Source of the DNA: Purshia tridentata
Lineage: Eukaryota > Streptophyta > Magnoliopsida > Rosales > Rosaceae
Assembly (NCBI GenBank): GCA_003254885.1
Contig: QANT01005927.1
Location: 1 to 54,834 of the forward strand
Length of the DNA stretch: 54,834 nucleotides
Reading direction: 5' to 3'
How positions within the stretch are numbered: the first letter of the stretch is position 1; every line of letters starts with the position of its first letter. The notes beneath the pieces were generated by a model. That model made no database searches. It was given only the letters and a program-made list of their open reading frames with translations, and was not told the DNA's origin. Made by a program: the position numbers and the translations under genes. Positions 34,481-47,806 of this stretch are shown here, in pieces.

Positions 34481-34554
34481 TGGCCCATGCAGGTCTCGAA
34501 CCTGCGACCTTCGCGTTATTAGCACGACGCTCTAACCAGCTGAGCTAATAGGCC
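34481..34554 (-). tRNA. tRNA-Ile (anticodon AAT)
   Basis: The minus strand folds into a full cloverleaf of 74 bases. Acceptor stem GGCCTAT pairs with ATGGGCC, with discriminator A. The D arm is GCTCAGCTGGTTAGAGC. Anticodon stem TCGTG pairs with CGCGA, enclosing loop CTAATAA with anticodon AAT. The T arm is GCAGG-TTCGAGA-CCTGC. The internal A box (TAGCTCAGCTGG) and B box (GGTTCGAGACC) for RNA polymerase III are intact and there is no intron. A T-run follows on the minus strand (34469-34480) and would end transcription. Confidence 0.96.
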
Positions 34555-34731
34555 ATTTGATAATTTTTACGTAACCTTTACTTCTATGCACAAATATTTC
34601 TTGGCCTAGCCAGACCATATAAGTTATCTCGCGCAAACAAATAATAAGTGGGTGTGGGAAATTAGAATAGTACAGTCCAACTCCGTATGAAGCCCAAGAG
34701 TAGCAAGAATTTACAACAACCAAGTGGGTCT

Positions 34732-34781
34732 AAGAATTTGAGAGAGAGCTTGGCCCAAAAAAAAAAGAATTTGAGAGAGAG
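34732..34781 (+). repeat. Tiny A-tailed insertion with 17-bp target-site duplication
   Basis: AAGAATTTGAGAGAGAG occurs at 34732-34748 and 34765-34781. Between the copies lies only CTTGGCCC and an A-run (34749-34764). The GA part of the duplication is a microsatellite, but the AAGAATTTG part is unique sequence. The same CTTGGCCC stub appears on the minus strand at 54723-54730. It lies about 330 bases upstream of TIC55. Confidence 0.6.
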
Positions 34782-35106
34782 AGAGCGAGCTTGTGTGTGA
34801 AATAGAGAATTTGAGTACCAAAAAGGTACAGTGTCTGTGTACGTAACCAAACACAATACAAGCTCGTCTTCATGTTTGACTCACATACCAGTATGGCAAT
34901 ATGTGCCAAAAAGATTGTGTGGCTACGAGCAATACAACAAGCTCTGAACTCTGAATCAACTACACACACGCAACCCATTTCACTGTCACTCTTGCTCTCT
35001 CTGAGTCTCTCATATTCACATGGCTTTATTTCCTTCCACTACTTCCCACCCTTTGCATCTCCCTGACTTTCCTTAATTTCTTTCCTCTCCAACACAACAA
35101 TCAAAC

Positions 35107-37110
35107 ATGGCTGTGTGTCATCCATTTCTTTCACAAACCACCTCCCTCTCCTCCAACACAATGAAACCACAACCACTCAAACTCCTCTCCTCCCTCTCAC
35201 CACACCCACTCATCAGAGTACCCTTCATTCCAGTAAGAAAGATAGGCAGCAACACCATCAAGTGCAGTATAGTCGCAGACATCAAACCAACCCCACTTGA
35301 AGAGGAGGATCACAAGGACGTCCTGGTGGGTCCCACCAGCGAGGAAGAGCGGAGAGGGGTGAGGGTCGTGGCGGACTATGATTGGACCGAGGAATGGTAC
35401 CCTCTGTACCTCACCCAGGACATTCCGGAAGATGCACCTTTGGGTCTCACTGTGTTTGATAAGCAACTTGTGCTCTACAGGGATGGGGCTGGTGAGCTCC
35501 AGTGTTACCAAGATCGCTGCCCCCACAGGTAAATTGTCTTTGATTGTTCATTTCTAGTATATACCAATTTTAAGTTGTTTTAAGAGTTTTGGATTGGAAC
35601 TTTGTGATTTTGATGAATTTGAATTGAGCAAAAGCAAAATTCCACCTAATAAAAACTTGGGTCATGACTCGTGAACCATAACAATCCTCTCTTAGCTAGG
35701 TTGGCGAAACTATCCGAAGGCCAGTTGATTGATGGAAAATTGGAATGTTTGTATCATGGTTGGCAATTTGAAGGCCAAGGAAAATGTGTAAAGATCCCTC
35801 AGGTCTGTGACTCTGTCTTTCTTCTCATTAATTAATATTGTGGGTTGCGCTGAGTATCTCTTTTTTGAACCCGTCAAAATTCGAAGGTTAAAAATGTTGT
35901 ATGTCATACATGTCTGTACTATGGAATTTTCTTGGGTTCATTACCATGAATGAATTGTTACTGGTGTTGAATGTGTATGTCTGTACTACAGCTTCCAGCT
36001 AATGCCAAAATTCCCAAATCAGCTTGTGTGAAAACATACGAGGTGAGGGACTCACAAGGGGTTGTGTGGGTTTGGATGTCTCAGACGACACCACCAAACA
36101 CTGCTAAGCTGCCTTGGTTTGAGAACTTTGCCAGGCCATGGTTCCAAGATACTTCAACAACCCATGAGCTCCCTTATGACCACTCCATACTCTTGGAGAA
36201 CCTCATGGATCCAGCTCATGTTCCAATCTCCCATGACAGGACAGACTGGAGTGCCAAAAGGGAAGATGCTCAACCTCTTCGTTTTGAGGTCACTGAACGC
36301 AGTGATCGAGGATTTGCAGGCTGGTGGGGCAAGACAACCGATCCATCCGCCTCGAGCTTCTTGAGGTTTGATGCGCCCTGTGTTCTTCAAAATAATCGCG
36401 AAATTGTTGACGAAAAGGGTGAAAAGCACTACTTCACAGGCCTCTTCCTCTGTAGACCAACTGGACAAGGGAAGTCCATGCTTATTGTGAGGTTTGGAGG
36501 AACAAAAAGATCCCCATTGGCAAAGTTGTTTCCCAAATGGTACTTCCACCAGAATGCAGGCAAGGTCTTTGAGCAAGATATGGGTTTTCTTTCATCTCAG
36601 AATGAGATACTTATGAAAGAAAGAGTACCCACCAAAGAGTTGTACATAAACTTAAAATCCTCAGATACATTTGTAGCTGAATACAGAAAATGGATGGACA
36701 AAGTAGGGCACGGAATGCCTTACCATTTTGGGCACAGCACAATGTCATTGCCTAGAGAGCCTGCTGTGGTGGAACACGCACCTGCCGGACTTGTTGCGGG
36801 TGCTGCTGCAGCTTTTCCTGCAAAGGGAGGCATTGGAACCATGCATGCTCCAAATTTGGCCAACCGGTATTTCCGGCATGTGGTTCATTGCAGAGGGTGC
36901 AGAACTGTTGTCAAAGCTTTTGAAGCTTGGAAGAATGCCCTTAGTGGCATTGCTGTTGCATTGGCCGCTTTGGCAATTCTGGTCTCGGCGAGGCAGTGGA
37001 AGGCCATTCTATTGGTATCAGCAGCCATATGCTCTGGTGGAGCTTATGCATGCTCAGCTGCCTATGATTTGAACACAACAAACTTCATAAGGACGCACAG
37101 GAGATTGTGA
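35107..37110 (+). CDS. TIC55: TIC55, Rieske non-haem oxygenase of the plastid inner envelope
   Basis: Three exons (35107-35528, 35700-35802, 35992-37110) encode 547 residues. A Ser/Thr-rich chloroplast transit peptide covers about the first 55. The Rieske [2Fe-2S] ligands are Cys138-X-His140 (CPH, end of exon 1) and Cys157-X2-His160 (CLYH, exon 2). The mononuclear iron region includes [15 protein letters not shown] in exon 3. The C-terminus carries the redox-type CxxC (Cys 475-478, CRGC), two hydrophobic helices (about 492-507 and 514-530) and the family ending [11 protein letters not shown]55 is linked to the protein import machinery and hydroxylates phyllobilins during chlorophyll breakdown. 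Its relatives PAO and PTC52 are less similar in the [14 protein letters not shown] and [15 protein letters not shown] regions. Two broken paralogues lie just upstream. Confidence 0.95.
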
Positions 37111-38094
37111 ACCATCGAAATTATTCCTTCAGGCCAAGACCAAGATATGGGATTGAAAAGAAGCTTAGAGACCATAATATATTGCAATTGAGTGTAGATT
37201 GTGTTGACTATAATTTTTAAACATTTTAGTTTCTTATTGGAAACTTGAAATCTCTCATTTCTTTGTGTGCTTTCTCATTTTCGTTCTTCATTTTTCGTGG
37301 TTTAGAACCAAGGAATTATTATTTTTTTTGAGATTTCAAAATAATATTGAATCAAAATTTTCAAAATCTTATTAAAAATATTAATTGTTTTAATTTTTAA
37401 AATTTCCTTCGAATTTTTATGTTTTTTAACTCTCCAACATTTTTCAAATGCTAAAATTGAATTCCTTTTTCAGAACAAGGCACATTTCTTCTTTTCTGTA
37501 AACAATAAAGCTTCAGTTATTTGCATAGACAATTACTATTAGGCATTTATTTTTCTTTACGAATTAAAAATATAATTAAGCTTCAGTTAATTTTTTTCAA
37601 AGAAAAAAACTCTGGTGACCAGTGTAGTTCATTTGATTTGTTGAAGAAAAAAAGAGAACGCAAATAAAAATAAAATGAAAATAATTTCGGCTTGGTGTGG
37701 GAACCAAAGTAGCATTCTATAGAAACAAGACAAAGATGTATTGGAAGTATTACAAAGGCAACAATAATAGATAGTAACACTGAGTTTGGAAATACATGAA
37801 AATTCTGGTACGTTCAATTGAAATGACTATTTTCACTCATCTTACAAATGAACAGTTCCAGTCCTCCACATGCAGAACAGCATATAGGAGAGAAAAAAAC
37901 ACTGTACAACCTGGTAAACAGTACGGTAATCGCATAATCAATCAGCATAATTGTAGTACTGTATATCAAGCCATACAATCTGATGGTTACAGCCAAAAAC
38001 GGTTTGAGTTGACAGGTAGTTCCTGCTCTTCTCGTTAAAATGATTTTCAAGCAGTGCTGTTAGTCATTGATGGCATGGAAAACGATGGCATATA
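37111..38094. other. Intergenic between convergent TIC55 and DRP3 genes
   Basis: The two 3' ends face each other. The sequence is AT-rich with no gene. The DRP3 3' UTR probably covers part of 37800-38094. Confidence 0.5.
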
Positions 38095-41000
38095 TCAACA
38101 TCCATTGTTGAGTTTAGATGGGCCGAAGTCCTCAGAATCCTTAGGCAACCCAGTGTAAGCATCAGTGCCAAAACATGAAGTTTCGGATGAGACATCCAAT
38201 TCAACCTTCTCGAGTGTCTAGAAGAAACAAATAGTTAAAGTTTCTCTTACCATGTAAAGTTACTCACTGTAAAAGAAAACAAACAAGAATTTCTACGTAT
38301 AATCCTTCTATGAAATTCAAAAGAAACTCGAGCATGGTTGACGTTTCCAAGAAAATATACTTTCTTCCTTGAAATTAGGTCCATGAAAAACATAGAACCA
38401 AGGAAAAGGCAGAGATAGCAGGCAGGGCACCAATAAAACGCTTCCCTTAGTAGTTTTGACTCTTTACAAATGGAATATTGTTGACAACATTAAGAAACTG
38501 TCTACTGTCAACATAAAAAATACCTGAATAGATTGTTCCAAAACCTGGAACAATTCTTGGTTACGTTTTCTTTTTGAAACAAGCACATCCTGCTCCTGCA
38601 ACAGTTCTTCAAACAGATTCTCTCTACATAACAACCAGAAGAAAAAACACCCTCAAAGTACACAGTAATGCAGTTGCTCTCTCTCTCTCTCTATGACTTT
38701 ATTATTTGAAGCTCAAATGAAATATGAACAGTTCCATAAACAAAAGGACTAAGTAGTCCCCATTTAGAACAACAGACATACCTGTACAGTTTTTGAATAA
38801 AGGTTCCATGAAGGTTCCGTTTTGTAAGATTTACCTAAACCACATTAACAGTGATAGATCAATAGACTTACAGACGTTCAAAATGGGGCCAATAAAAAAG
38901 TTGACAAAGCTTGATGTAGCAGAGAAGAAAACCAGAATAGTACTAGATATTGAAAATACCCTAATATAAATATGAATGTATGGATAAGAGGAAGAAAATA
39001 GGTGTACCAAAAAGTGCATTATAGCTTTTGGAACTAGGTCTTGAATGTTCTTCCTGACAATGTCATAATATGACCTCAAGAGTAATTTGGTTACCACAAT
39101 TTCCACTGCTTCTTGCTCTGTCGTTTCAACTGGCCTTAAGATGGATGGGGGCTGAAATCAGAAGATGAAAAGAAAAAGGGAGGTCCATTTATATCATAAA
39201 AATGAAGAAATTGATACATGAAAAATAAATTAGAAGAAACTAACTTCTGTAAACCACACTATTACCTCTCTCAATTGGATTGTAGAGGGCATTGACTCCG
39301 AATGACTTGGTTCACCAAAAGATCTGCTAGCCAGAGGCTCTCCAGGTGCTGTCCTACTCCCAAATATTGGAATACCCCAAGCCCGTGTCAAACCTCCTAA
39401 ATTTGCACATACAAAATTTAGATCTTAGCAACAACAGACTTAACAGATAGCCATACCATCCTATATCTATGCAATAAAATATATCAATTTTACTATCCTG
39501 AAGAACTAAAGGGCAGTCAACTTAGAAATAGTAGAAATATGAGTTTACCAGAAGAAACAGGATTCTCGTTATTCATCTGAGTATGAGTTGCCTGCCAAGC
39601 ACCAAGACTATATTAGATTGAATACAACTAATGAGAAAGCTACTTTAAAAGGAAAATATGGGCCTGAACCGTTGAGTAGTTTTGTTCACACATAATTCAA
39701 ATCTGAAACTGCCTTAAATTGGATTAGAGCACATTATTGTTCTTCATTCTAGCATCTGATGGCCCTGGCTTTTGCCTCTATCAGGCAACTACAACTCCAG
39801 CCTTCCCATACCACACGTCCCCAAGAACTAGCTATGCTAATGGAACAAGAAAAGTTATCAGGTGATATGGCCCCCCAAGAGATAGGCAAGAAGCCCAATT
39901 GCGTCGGTGAGAACCTCTATCAGGCACAGTTGTTGTCCTGCTCGGGGGGCAAATCTTCTCTCTTAATGATTCTGGTTTCTTGCTTTTGTTGAAGTCAGAG
40001 TGCTGCCAGCAGGAGAGGCATGAGTGCAGTTTGATCTTATGGTGCATTCATTTTTAGGGAGTAGGACCGCCTGCTGGCCGGGCGAATCGAAGTTAACTTC
40101 CAGTCACGTCATGGCACCCACCCAACACAAACACCCTCTCCCCCCTTCATTGGCCCTTTACCCTTTTTACTTAACTACCAATTTTCTCTTTCCACTCTCA
40201 TATTGTTCATACTACCCAGTCCCCTTCCTGTAATATCGTCATCTATCCAACTAAAAATGAAAGACATACCTGGTAAAGTTTTTTAACTGCCCTAGCAGCT
40301 CGAGATGTCTGGCCTTCAACATCTGCAACGCCCTGAAACATATGAAAACTACTTTAAGATACAATTGATAAACCCTTATATTTTGAGATCTAACTATCAT
40401 TGAGTTGAATAATAATGCAATGACAGTAAAATCTAAATCTCTTGTATGATCTTGTTGATGGAGATCAGACAAAAGGTAATCTTGGTAAGAATGAAGATTG
40501 AAATCTCATACAAGTTTTTGCACAACCATTTGTCATAAGAAGAATGCACAATACACCAAACAGAGATCAGTATACATATCAAATAACAAATAAAGCCCCC
40601 AGTATCCAATTTCCTTTCCTGAGTTTTTGGATCAGATTTAATCTGAAAAAATATTTACGAAAAAATATACATTTTGTCCTCCAAAGTACTAGCAGATACC
40701 TGTGGTAATTTCAACTGCTGCAAAGCAAGCTCAGAAGCTTTGTTCCCACCTAAAAAATTTGGATGCGACGTGTTTATATAAGCCACCTGAATAAGAGAAA
40801 GTCGATAAATCAGCAGTGGTCCAAATCAGCATTAGAGTAAATGTTTGAAAAAAAATAGCATGTAAAGTTGAGAATACATTAAAAGGAAAAATATGCTGAG
40901 CAATCATTTAAAAGAAAGAAGATGCTAGCTAGCTTTAAGGTTTTCCTCAAAATAAGTGGTTATGAGTCATTACTCCAAAGAGTTATAGATAGCCAGTAAG

Positions 41001-44000
41001 AGCCACTCAAAAGTTCAATAAAAATAGCAGTTGATAAGCAATAAAAGATAAATTGTAGAGTAGAAAGTTTGCTGTATCAACTAAGGAACTTAGGCTGAAT
41101 TGCATTTTACAACAATCACAATTTTGATCACGTGTTGTGAAGGTTGACTCTTTCTATTTTACTAGTTAAAGTTATTAACTAATTTTGATTAAATTTAAGT
41201 ATATTCCAGTATTCAACAGAAGTTTGAGACTTGTGAAATCATTTTATCAAAATCAAGTATATATGATATACAACAACGATCATATATCTATTCATATTAT
41301 CCTAGATTTTCATTTCTAAGTGAATAAACTGTAGTGTTTATAAGGTTAACAAAGAGATACCTCCATCTCAATAAGATTTCCAATCATTCTCTCAGCAGGC
41401 TCTACACCATCACGCAAAAATTTTACCATGATTTCTTCCAGACGCTTTCTCAATACAGGAAACCTTTGCAACTCAGTCACCTCACAACCACGGCTCATCT
41501 GCAAGGAAAATTTTATCTTCATGATTATATCTGCATCTCAAGATTCACGCCAAAGTACAATTAGAATTATATAAGAACCACGGGCACATGTATTTTATTA
41601 CTCACCCTCATTAGTTCATAATAAACAAATCGAAGACACTGAAGGCTAGGGTCTAACAACCGAGCAATTTGTCTTCTAACTAAAACTTCAAATGGCACCT
41701 AAAAACAATTCAAAATTTTATTAGCCAATGCTGTGTAAAAGCAAGCCATTGGCTTCCAATTTTTTATAGGAGGGGAAATGCAAAACTACACCATATGTCA
41801 TCATCATTATACTCACCTCAGGCACAAATAAAGCATTTCTTGCACCAGAAGCATTTTGAATAGCCATTCGAATATCATCATCAGATAGATCGTCACAGGG
41901 GTCCACTTCCTACAAATACTGATAGTTAGGAGACAATCTGATGGTAGACGTCTTACTGAGTATCATTAATTCTACAAATGCGCGCCATAACATGTAATGT
42001 AATAATACTTCATAACATTCTTTGAGGCAGAAATTTCATAGCATGTTGACAGCAAGCCAAATAAGCAGAAGAAGTAAAGGAGTAGGTAGTAATAAGACTT
42101 GGTGAATTGTATAGTTTGTACCTCTAAGCTCTTTACAAAAATTGACTGGAAGATGTAGTGGATCCTGGCTCCTCCTGACAATTCTTTAGTTGACATCTCC
42201 TGACTTTTTCCATCCACCATGGAAGAAAAAGCTGTCAATTAGTGAAACAGATCAGTGCACACAACTAAAAGTAAAATACAACAAAGGAAGTAGAACTCTT
42301 CGACTGTTGAACAGCATAAGCTATTAGTATAAATACCTACAATGAAAAAGGCAAGTCGCTCAAGACATCAAAACCGAAATCTAAATTCTAAATAAAAAGT
42401 AGACATAGAACAAATATAACAGGAAATCGAAATCTCACCTTCACAATATTTTGACAAAATGTTCAACAAAGTCACTCCCTGATCTGTCTGGTTCAGAACA
42501 AGTGACAACACACAGAGTGAATTAACATGTGAACAGAAAAATCAAGGAAATTTTGGAGAAACAACTCTCCACATACATTAGAAGCGCCAGAGAGCACCAA
42601 CAACTCATATAAAGTTGTATTGAAACTTACTTTAGATTCAATAACTTTTCCATATGTCTGCATTTCTTTTAAAACAGCAGCCATTTGAGAATTCAACTCA
42701 GCCTTTAGACAAGGGAGAACCATTCTGATATGCTGCTCCAGAATCTGACTCAGAAATCAACCATGACAACAGTCAAAATAAACAAAGCAGAAACAATATA
42801 TAACGCAAGACACATAAAAACGTAAAAATTCCATTTCCTTTTACTATAGTAATGTTACAACTTGTAAGGTTCATACCAACCTGATTCAGCTTCCTTGCTA
42901 ACTGGGGAATGCCGCAATGATCAGGGAGACCACTATACACCTTTAACATGCATGGCACACAACAAATATGTTCATTACCAAGTCAAAAAATTATCATTAT
43001 TTTCTCAATATAATAATATGAAAAGGAAGGGAAAATTACCGGATGATTACAGAAAAATTTCTCCTCGTAAGCAAGTGCAGCAGCAATGCAACGGTTTTCA
43101 TTAATGTCCTGCAACACAAGAATAATGGTAACATGAAAGCTAAGTAATAAAGCACCACCCTAGAGGCCAGCATTTTCCCAAAAAAACCAATAAAGTTGGT
43201 GGCAATGTGGCAAACAAAAACGAGTGCTAAAAAATAAACTATTTGGACAAGTTATACCTCCTGACTACGATTCACGACACCAACATAACCAAGCTGAAGT
43301 GGAATAACTTTCCCAAGCAAAAATTTACAGGCATCGGTGCCCCTATCCATTATATCAAGCTACAGACAGAACAAAACTGTCCATATTAGACTGTTACTGT
43401 TACTGAAGCATATACTCAGGACTCAAGGAGGAGAACACAAACCTTGGTGATTACACCGATTGTACGGATACCTGTTAATACATTCTTGTCAGTGATACAA
43501 AAGAATATAACCAAATGTATGCATGTAAAGTTGCATACTTGAATTACGAAATAAAATATAGCCGTGTAGGTACCAGTTGGGTCGGCTTCTCTAGCCATCT
43601 GAAGTGCATCTGAGGTTGCCAAATCGGAATTTGCAGGACTAACTGCCAATATAATACAATTTTCTTTTATAATATAGTCCATCACCATCTTTCTAATTCT
43701 TGATTCTATATCACTCGGTTGATCCCCCACCGGAACCTTGGTGATACCCGGTAAATCAACAAGAGTCATATTCAGAACATTCGGAGACGAAATTTTCAGC
43801 CGAATTTGTTTATCCGAAACCCCTTTGTTCGATCCCGCCTCTTTTTCAGTCTCAGCCTGCACTGAAAAAAACAATTCTTGGACTAGCAGAAATGAAGTAT
43901 AATACAATTTCAGAATGCCACACTCATATCATGAACTGCCAACAGCATTGTCAAGAGTCGAAATTTATTCGAGAAGCTGTACCTGAATTTCTCGGCGAAT

Positions 44001-44363
44001 TTTGGCGAAGTCGTGGAAGCGCTTTCCGGGCAAGTGGCGAAACTCGCCCCAATCGGTCCCGTCGTCGCCAGGCTTCGGCGGGCGGTGCTCGAGCATCAAG
44101 ACGAGCGGTCTGCGAGTACAGATATCGCAGCCGCGGGGGAGAAAGTCGCGGCCGACGAGCGCTTCGAGCACGCTCGATTTGCCGCTGCTTTGGCTTCCAA
44201 CAACCGCCACCTGCGGCAGCGAAATCTTGGACACTTCTTTTCCGGCGGGGGCGAGAATGTCCTGGAGCTTGTTGATGATCGGAATCAGCGACGACCCGAT
44301 CGTCTCTGAAGATCTTGGATTGGCAGCAAAGGAGTCAACAATTTGTTTAGCTTCTTCCCCCAT
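38095..44363 (-). CDS. DRP3: Dynamin-related GTPase, DRP3 type
   Basis: Twenty exons in matching phase run from 44363-43983 (exon 1), 43856-43574, 43471-43443, 43359-43258, 43108-43040, 42940-42881, 42744-42631, 42487-42439, 42231-42122, 41909-41817, 41698-41606, 41498-41361, 40786-40700, 40332-40270, 39591-39549, 39396-39266, 39151-39008, 38834-38782, 38623-38524 to 38217-38095, giving 754 residues. GTPase motifs are GSQSSGKSS (56-64), DLPG (161-164) and TKLD (230-233, split by an intron). The dynamin middle domain ([24 protein letters not shown]) and the GTPase effector domain ([25 protein letters not shown]) follow. There is no PH or proline-rich domain. The whole is close to Arabidopsis DRP3A/DRP3B, which divide mitochondria and peroxisomes. 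DRP3A versus 3B is not resolved, and the N-terminus is shorter than theirs. Confidence 0.95.
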
Positions 44364-45110
44364 TGGTGGTTTAAAGAGAGAAAAACCCTACACTAGGAGA
44401 CTCTGGTAGAGAGAGATAGAGAGAGTTGAGCAGGCAAGGTTCTTGGAGAAGAAGGAAAACGGAGGGGCTGTTTCTTCTTCAAGAAAAATGGAGAGCGATT
44501 CACCGCTGAATATAAATACATTAGAAAAAATATATATATTATTTATTTTATCGTTAAAAAACGGTCGGAGCAAGATCAAACAGCGGTCAATGAAGTCTCG
44601 TTTGAAGTGAAGTAAAGTCCAACCTCATAACTGCTGCTCTTGATTTTTGGGACTAAAAGTTGCTTTATTTAAAATAGAACTAATAATGGATATTTGTTGA
44701 AATATTTTGAATTAATCTGTCAATTATGTAACATGAATATTTACTCTAAATTAATTGCTGAAATACAATCTAGATGGGCCAAGTGTTACTTTTCTTCGAT
44801 ATAAAAAAGATGGAAAATGATTGAAATTCAAAATTTTGGTTTTTTCTTAAAGGTGTAGAGAAGATAGAGAATCACTGGGATTTCAAATTTGTAGAGAGAG
44901 TATATTTAAAGATGGTATTTTAAGATCAAGGATAAAGAATGTGTTACAGAATCATTGAAGATGTTTGCAGTAAGGGACAAACATAATAATCTGGAAAAAC
45001 AAGTCAATTTATGTACAACAATCCATGAGACCAAAAAGAAATCTTCACCTTGGAAATTTTTCATAGCAAAATATAATTTAGCATATAAGATTACAAATGA
45101 TATATCAATC
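44364..45110. other. Intergenic: DRP3 promoter and leader, and 3' side of the CCCH/G-patch gene
   Basis: 44364-44520 is CT/GA-rich and likely the DRP3 leader. The middle is AT-rich. The right part is the 3' UTR side of the next minus-strand gene. No further gene is seen. Confidence 0.5.
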
Positions 45111-47806
45111 CTAAAACTTAAGCCACCTCTTCTCTTTTTCTCTACTGACAACTGCATTTGATGCCGACGCATGACCTGCCTCGGCCTCCACCAAAGCCTT
45201 GCGAGTCTCATTCAATTTCCTCATAGCAGCCTCATAAACCACCTTCTCTTTTTTGTTTCTACTTGCCATTTCTTCAAGCTTCACAACTCGCATCCTCAAG
45301 TCCTTCATTTCATTGTCATAAGCAACCAAATCCCGCCTATCAACTTTCTTCCCCTCCCCCAAACCTTTCTTATGCTGCTTCTTTGCTGATTCACCATTCA
45401 AAGCTTCACCATGCATAGCAAGTTGGCTATTAATAAGACTAAACAGATCTGGTGTCGATTCCTCTTCCTGTTTTGCTGCTCTTGCCAGCGCTGCAAACTT
45501 CTTCTCACGTTTTCTCTTACCACCTCTGCTACGCTTCTTTCCTTCATTTTCTTTACCCTCTTCCTCTTCACGTGATTCCTCAGCAAGACCAAGAGATTGG
45601 TTTTTTGGAAGGACCTTCACAGAGATGGGATTTACCATCCCCTGCCCAGATGCACCTAGACCTGTTCCTTCAAGGTATCCCATATTGGCCATCATCTTGG
45701 AAGCTATGCCCCGGGTGTGGTTCTCCCACTTTGCAAATATGGCCGTTTCTGTCTGGATGCCCCTCTGTAGTATGGTGCCTTCAAGAAATCCTAATCCCTG
45801 TGGGCCCTCTACTTCATAGTCACTACAATCTGATTGTTCTGAGCTTGAATCACTTTCTTCATCACTCATTTGAGCATACTCAGATAATGATATAGCTTCT
45901 TTCCCAATATTTGCAGAGCTTCCATCATCTCGGAAAACAACTTTCCCAACCTCAAGTGTACCATCCCATGATTCAAGTTCAGCTTCCCTCCAAACACCAG
46001 CTTTACCATCTGAGACTGCCCAAATATTTGAGCCCACTAGTGACTGTTCCCATGTTGTCGGGGTATACTTTTTCAGGGAGGATAGTGGGACATCAACTCC
46101 TGCATGCATAGAACATAGGTCAGCAGAGAGATGCTGGAAACAACTGATTCATAAAAACAACAGAGGCATCAGCCGTTCTATGAAGCATAAAGAAACAACA
46201 TTTCTTTATAAAAATTAGAAAGAAAGCTACAGTGTAGATGTATAAAGAAAAACAGAAATCAAGATAGCTACATAACCATCACTCTTGAACTGAAAATTTC
46301 AAATCAGAAAGTGAGAGCTGATCCCCAATCAGAAAATGAGAAAGAAGAGGATCAGCTGAAATGAATTATTAAGCAATTGCAGATGGAATACACCAGAACC
46401 AACGTTGAAGATAAAGGGGGCGAAACTCTGCAGCCTGACTATGCCCACCAATCTAAAATATGGCCTGCTATGAGCCTATGCCCACCATCTATCTCATAGT
46501 AGCATTGCTCTGGATCCTAATAACAATGCAAACATGGGAGCAGTGGGACTTCAGACAAGTTGTAATGCTGACTTGTCCATATAGATATGATTAAACATAC
46601 CATGTGATAAGCGGCAGTTAGTACCAAATCGACATCGTTGTTGTAGAAAGAACTTGCAAATCTGCACTTTGGTGGTGTAGCATCAGTCAATTGAAGTAAT
46701 TATATAGCATTAGTATAGTGTTTATATACCATTAGTATCTCTAAGTGTTTATATACAATTAGTATATTGAAGTGACAAAACACACCATCAGGTTGAACTT
46801 TATAACAAATATATTTTCTTGATAAGGACCAGTGAATTTCGTACTATGTGGCCTTGTTGCATTGTCCCTATCCGAAATCGTTAAAGAAGACACTATAGAA
46901 ACAAAAATAACAATTTACAAGATACTTTTTTCTCAATTAAAAATAACATAAAGCATCATGTTTTACTCTATACAAACAAAGAACTGATGAATTATACGCA
47001 CCAGCATGTTTTCAGATGTAGGAGTGAGGAAAGAAATCTTGGCAGAGTTAGAAACATCCAATCCTATAACTTCACCATTATACCAACGTCCATCAGTGTG
47101 CCGGAACCTACATTTTGACCCAACAGTGTAACTTGGTTCCTTCAGTGGCTCCGGCTCCAGCTCAACATCTGTTGGATTAGGCTCAAGAGGCTCCACCTTA
47201 ACATCCTCATCAGCATGACCAGAACCATTTAGCACCGAATCAGCTTCTCGTAATAACCGGGCACGTTTTAGGTGCAGAAGCCCTTCCTCGGCATCTTTAA
47301 TTGCCTGAAGAAGCTCCTCGTGAACCTGAGAGGGAATAATATAATGGTTTTCAACAACCACCCTAGATTTCCATTACATCACCTACAGCTACAAACTTGT
47401 CTTCTTAATATATTATTAAATTGCAGAGCTAAGAGCTTGATCATTTACATTTTACGAAATGCAAATCATTTAAGCAAACATCAAGAGCAATAGCCTATCT
47501 GAAACTGAAGCTAATAATAAACATAATTCCTTGGATAAATTTGGAATAAAATCGTACGATTTGTTGTGTTGTCTCGTTCAATATCACCAACTCAGTTAAC
47601 CTAAAACGTAACATTATCAATATTCTTCCATGGATTTTATCGGTAACAAAACGGGGCCTTTAGAGTAATAGATGACCTACCGCACGGAGCTCGGCATTGT
47701 TGGGGTCAGAGGCTAAGGCGTCGTTTAGGGTAGCGAGAGAGACTCTATGCTCTTGCAATTGAACCTCAAAGAGGTTCTCTAGAACCCTCTCTTCCTCGCT
47801 CGCCAT
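45111..47806 (-). CDS. CCCH zinc-finger, G-patch protein (C3H22/ZGPAT-like)
   Basis: Four exons (47806-47681, 47325-47002, 46661-46601, 46099-45111) encode 499 residues. The 61-base third exon is easily missed, yet it carries the whole zinc finger, C-X7-C-X5-C-X3-H (Cys152, Cys160, Cys166, His170, in [20 protein letters not shown]). A Tudor-like stretch precedes it at about 107-146 ([16 protein letters not shown]). A G-patch lies at about 299-328 ([18 protein letters not shown]). A Lys/Arg-rich segment ([14 protein letters not shown]) looks like a nuclear signal, and the C-terminus is a predicted coiled coil. Such proteins act in RNA processing or transcription (human ZGPAT is the animal counterpart). 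The length and text recall Arabidopsis At2g24830. It shares a short intergenic region with SKA2. Confidence 0.93.

Noticed and set aside
34469..34490. TTTTGGCCC next to the tRNA, resembling the micro-insertion stub
   Set aside because: The GGCCC is the tRNA 3' acceptor strand and the T/A-run is its terminator side. No duplicated flank is present.
43892..44409. Plus-strand open frames of up to 135 codons
   Set aside because: They mirror DRP3 exon 1, whose GTPase motif is unmistakable on the minus strand.
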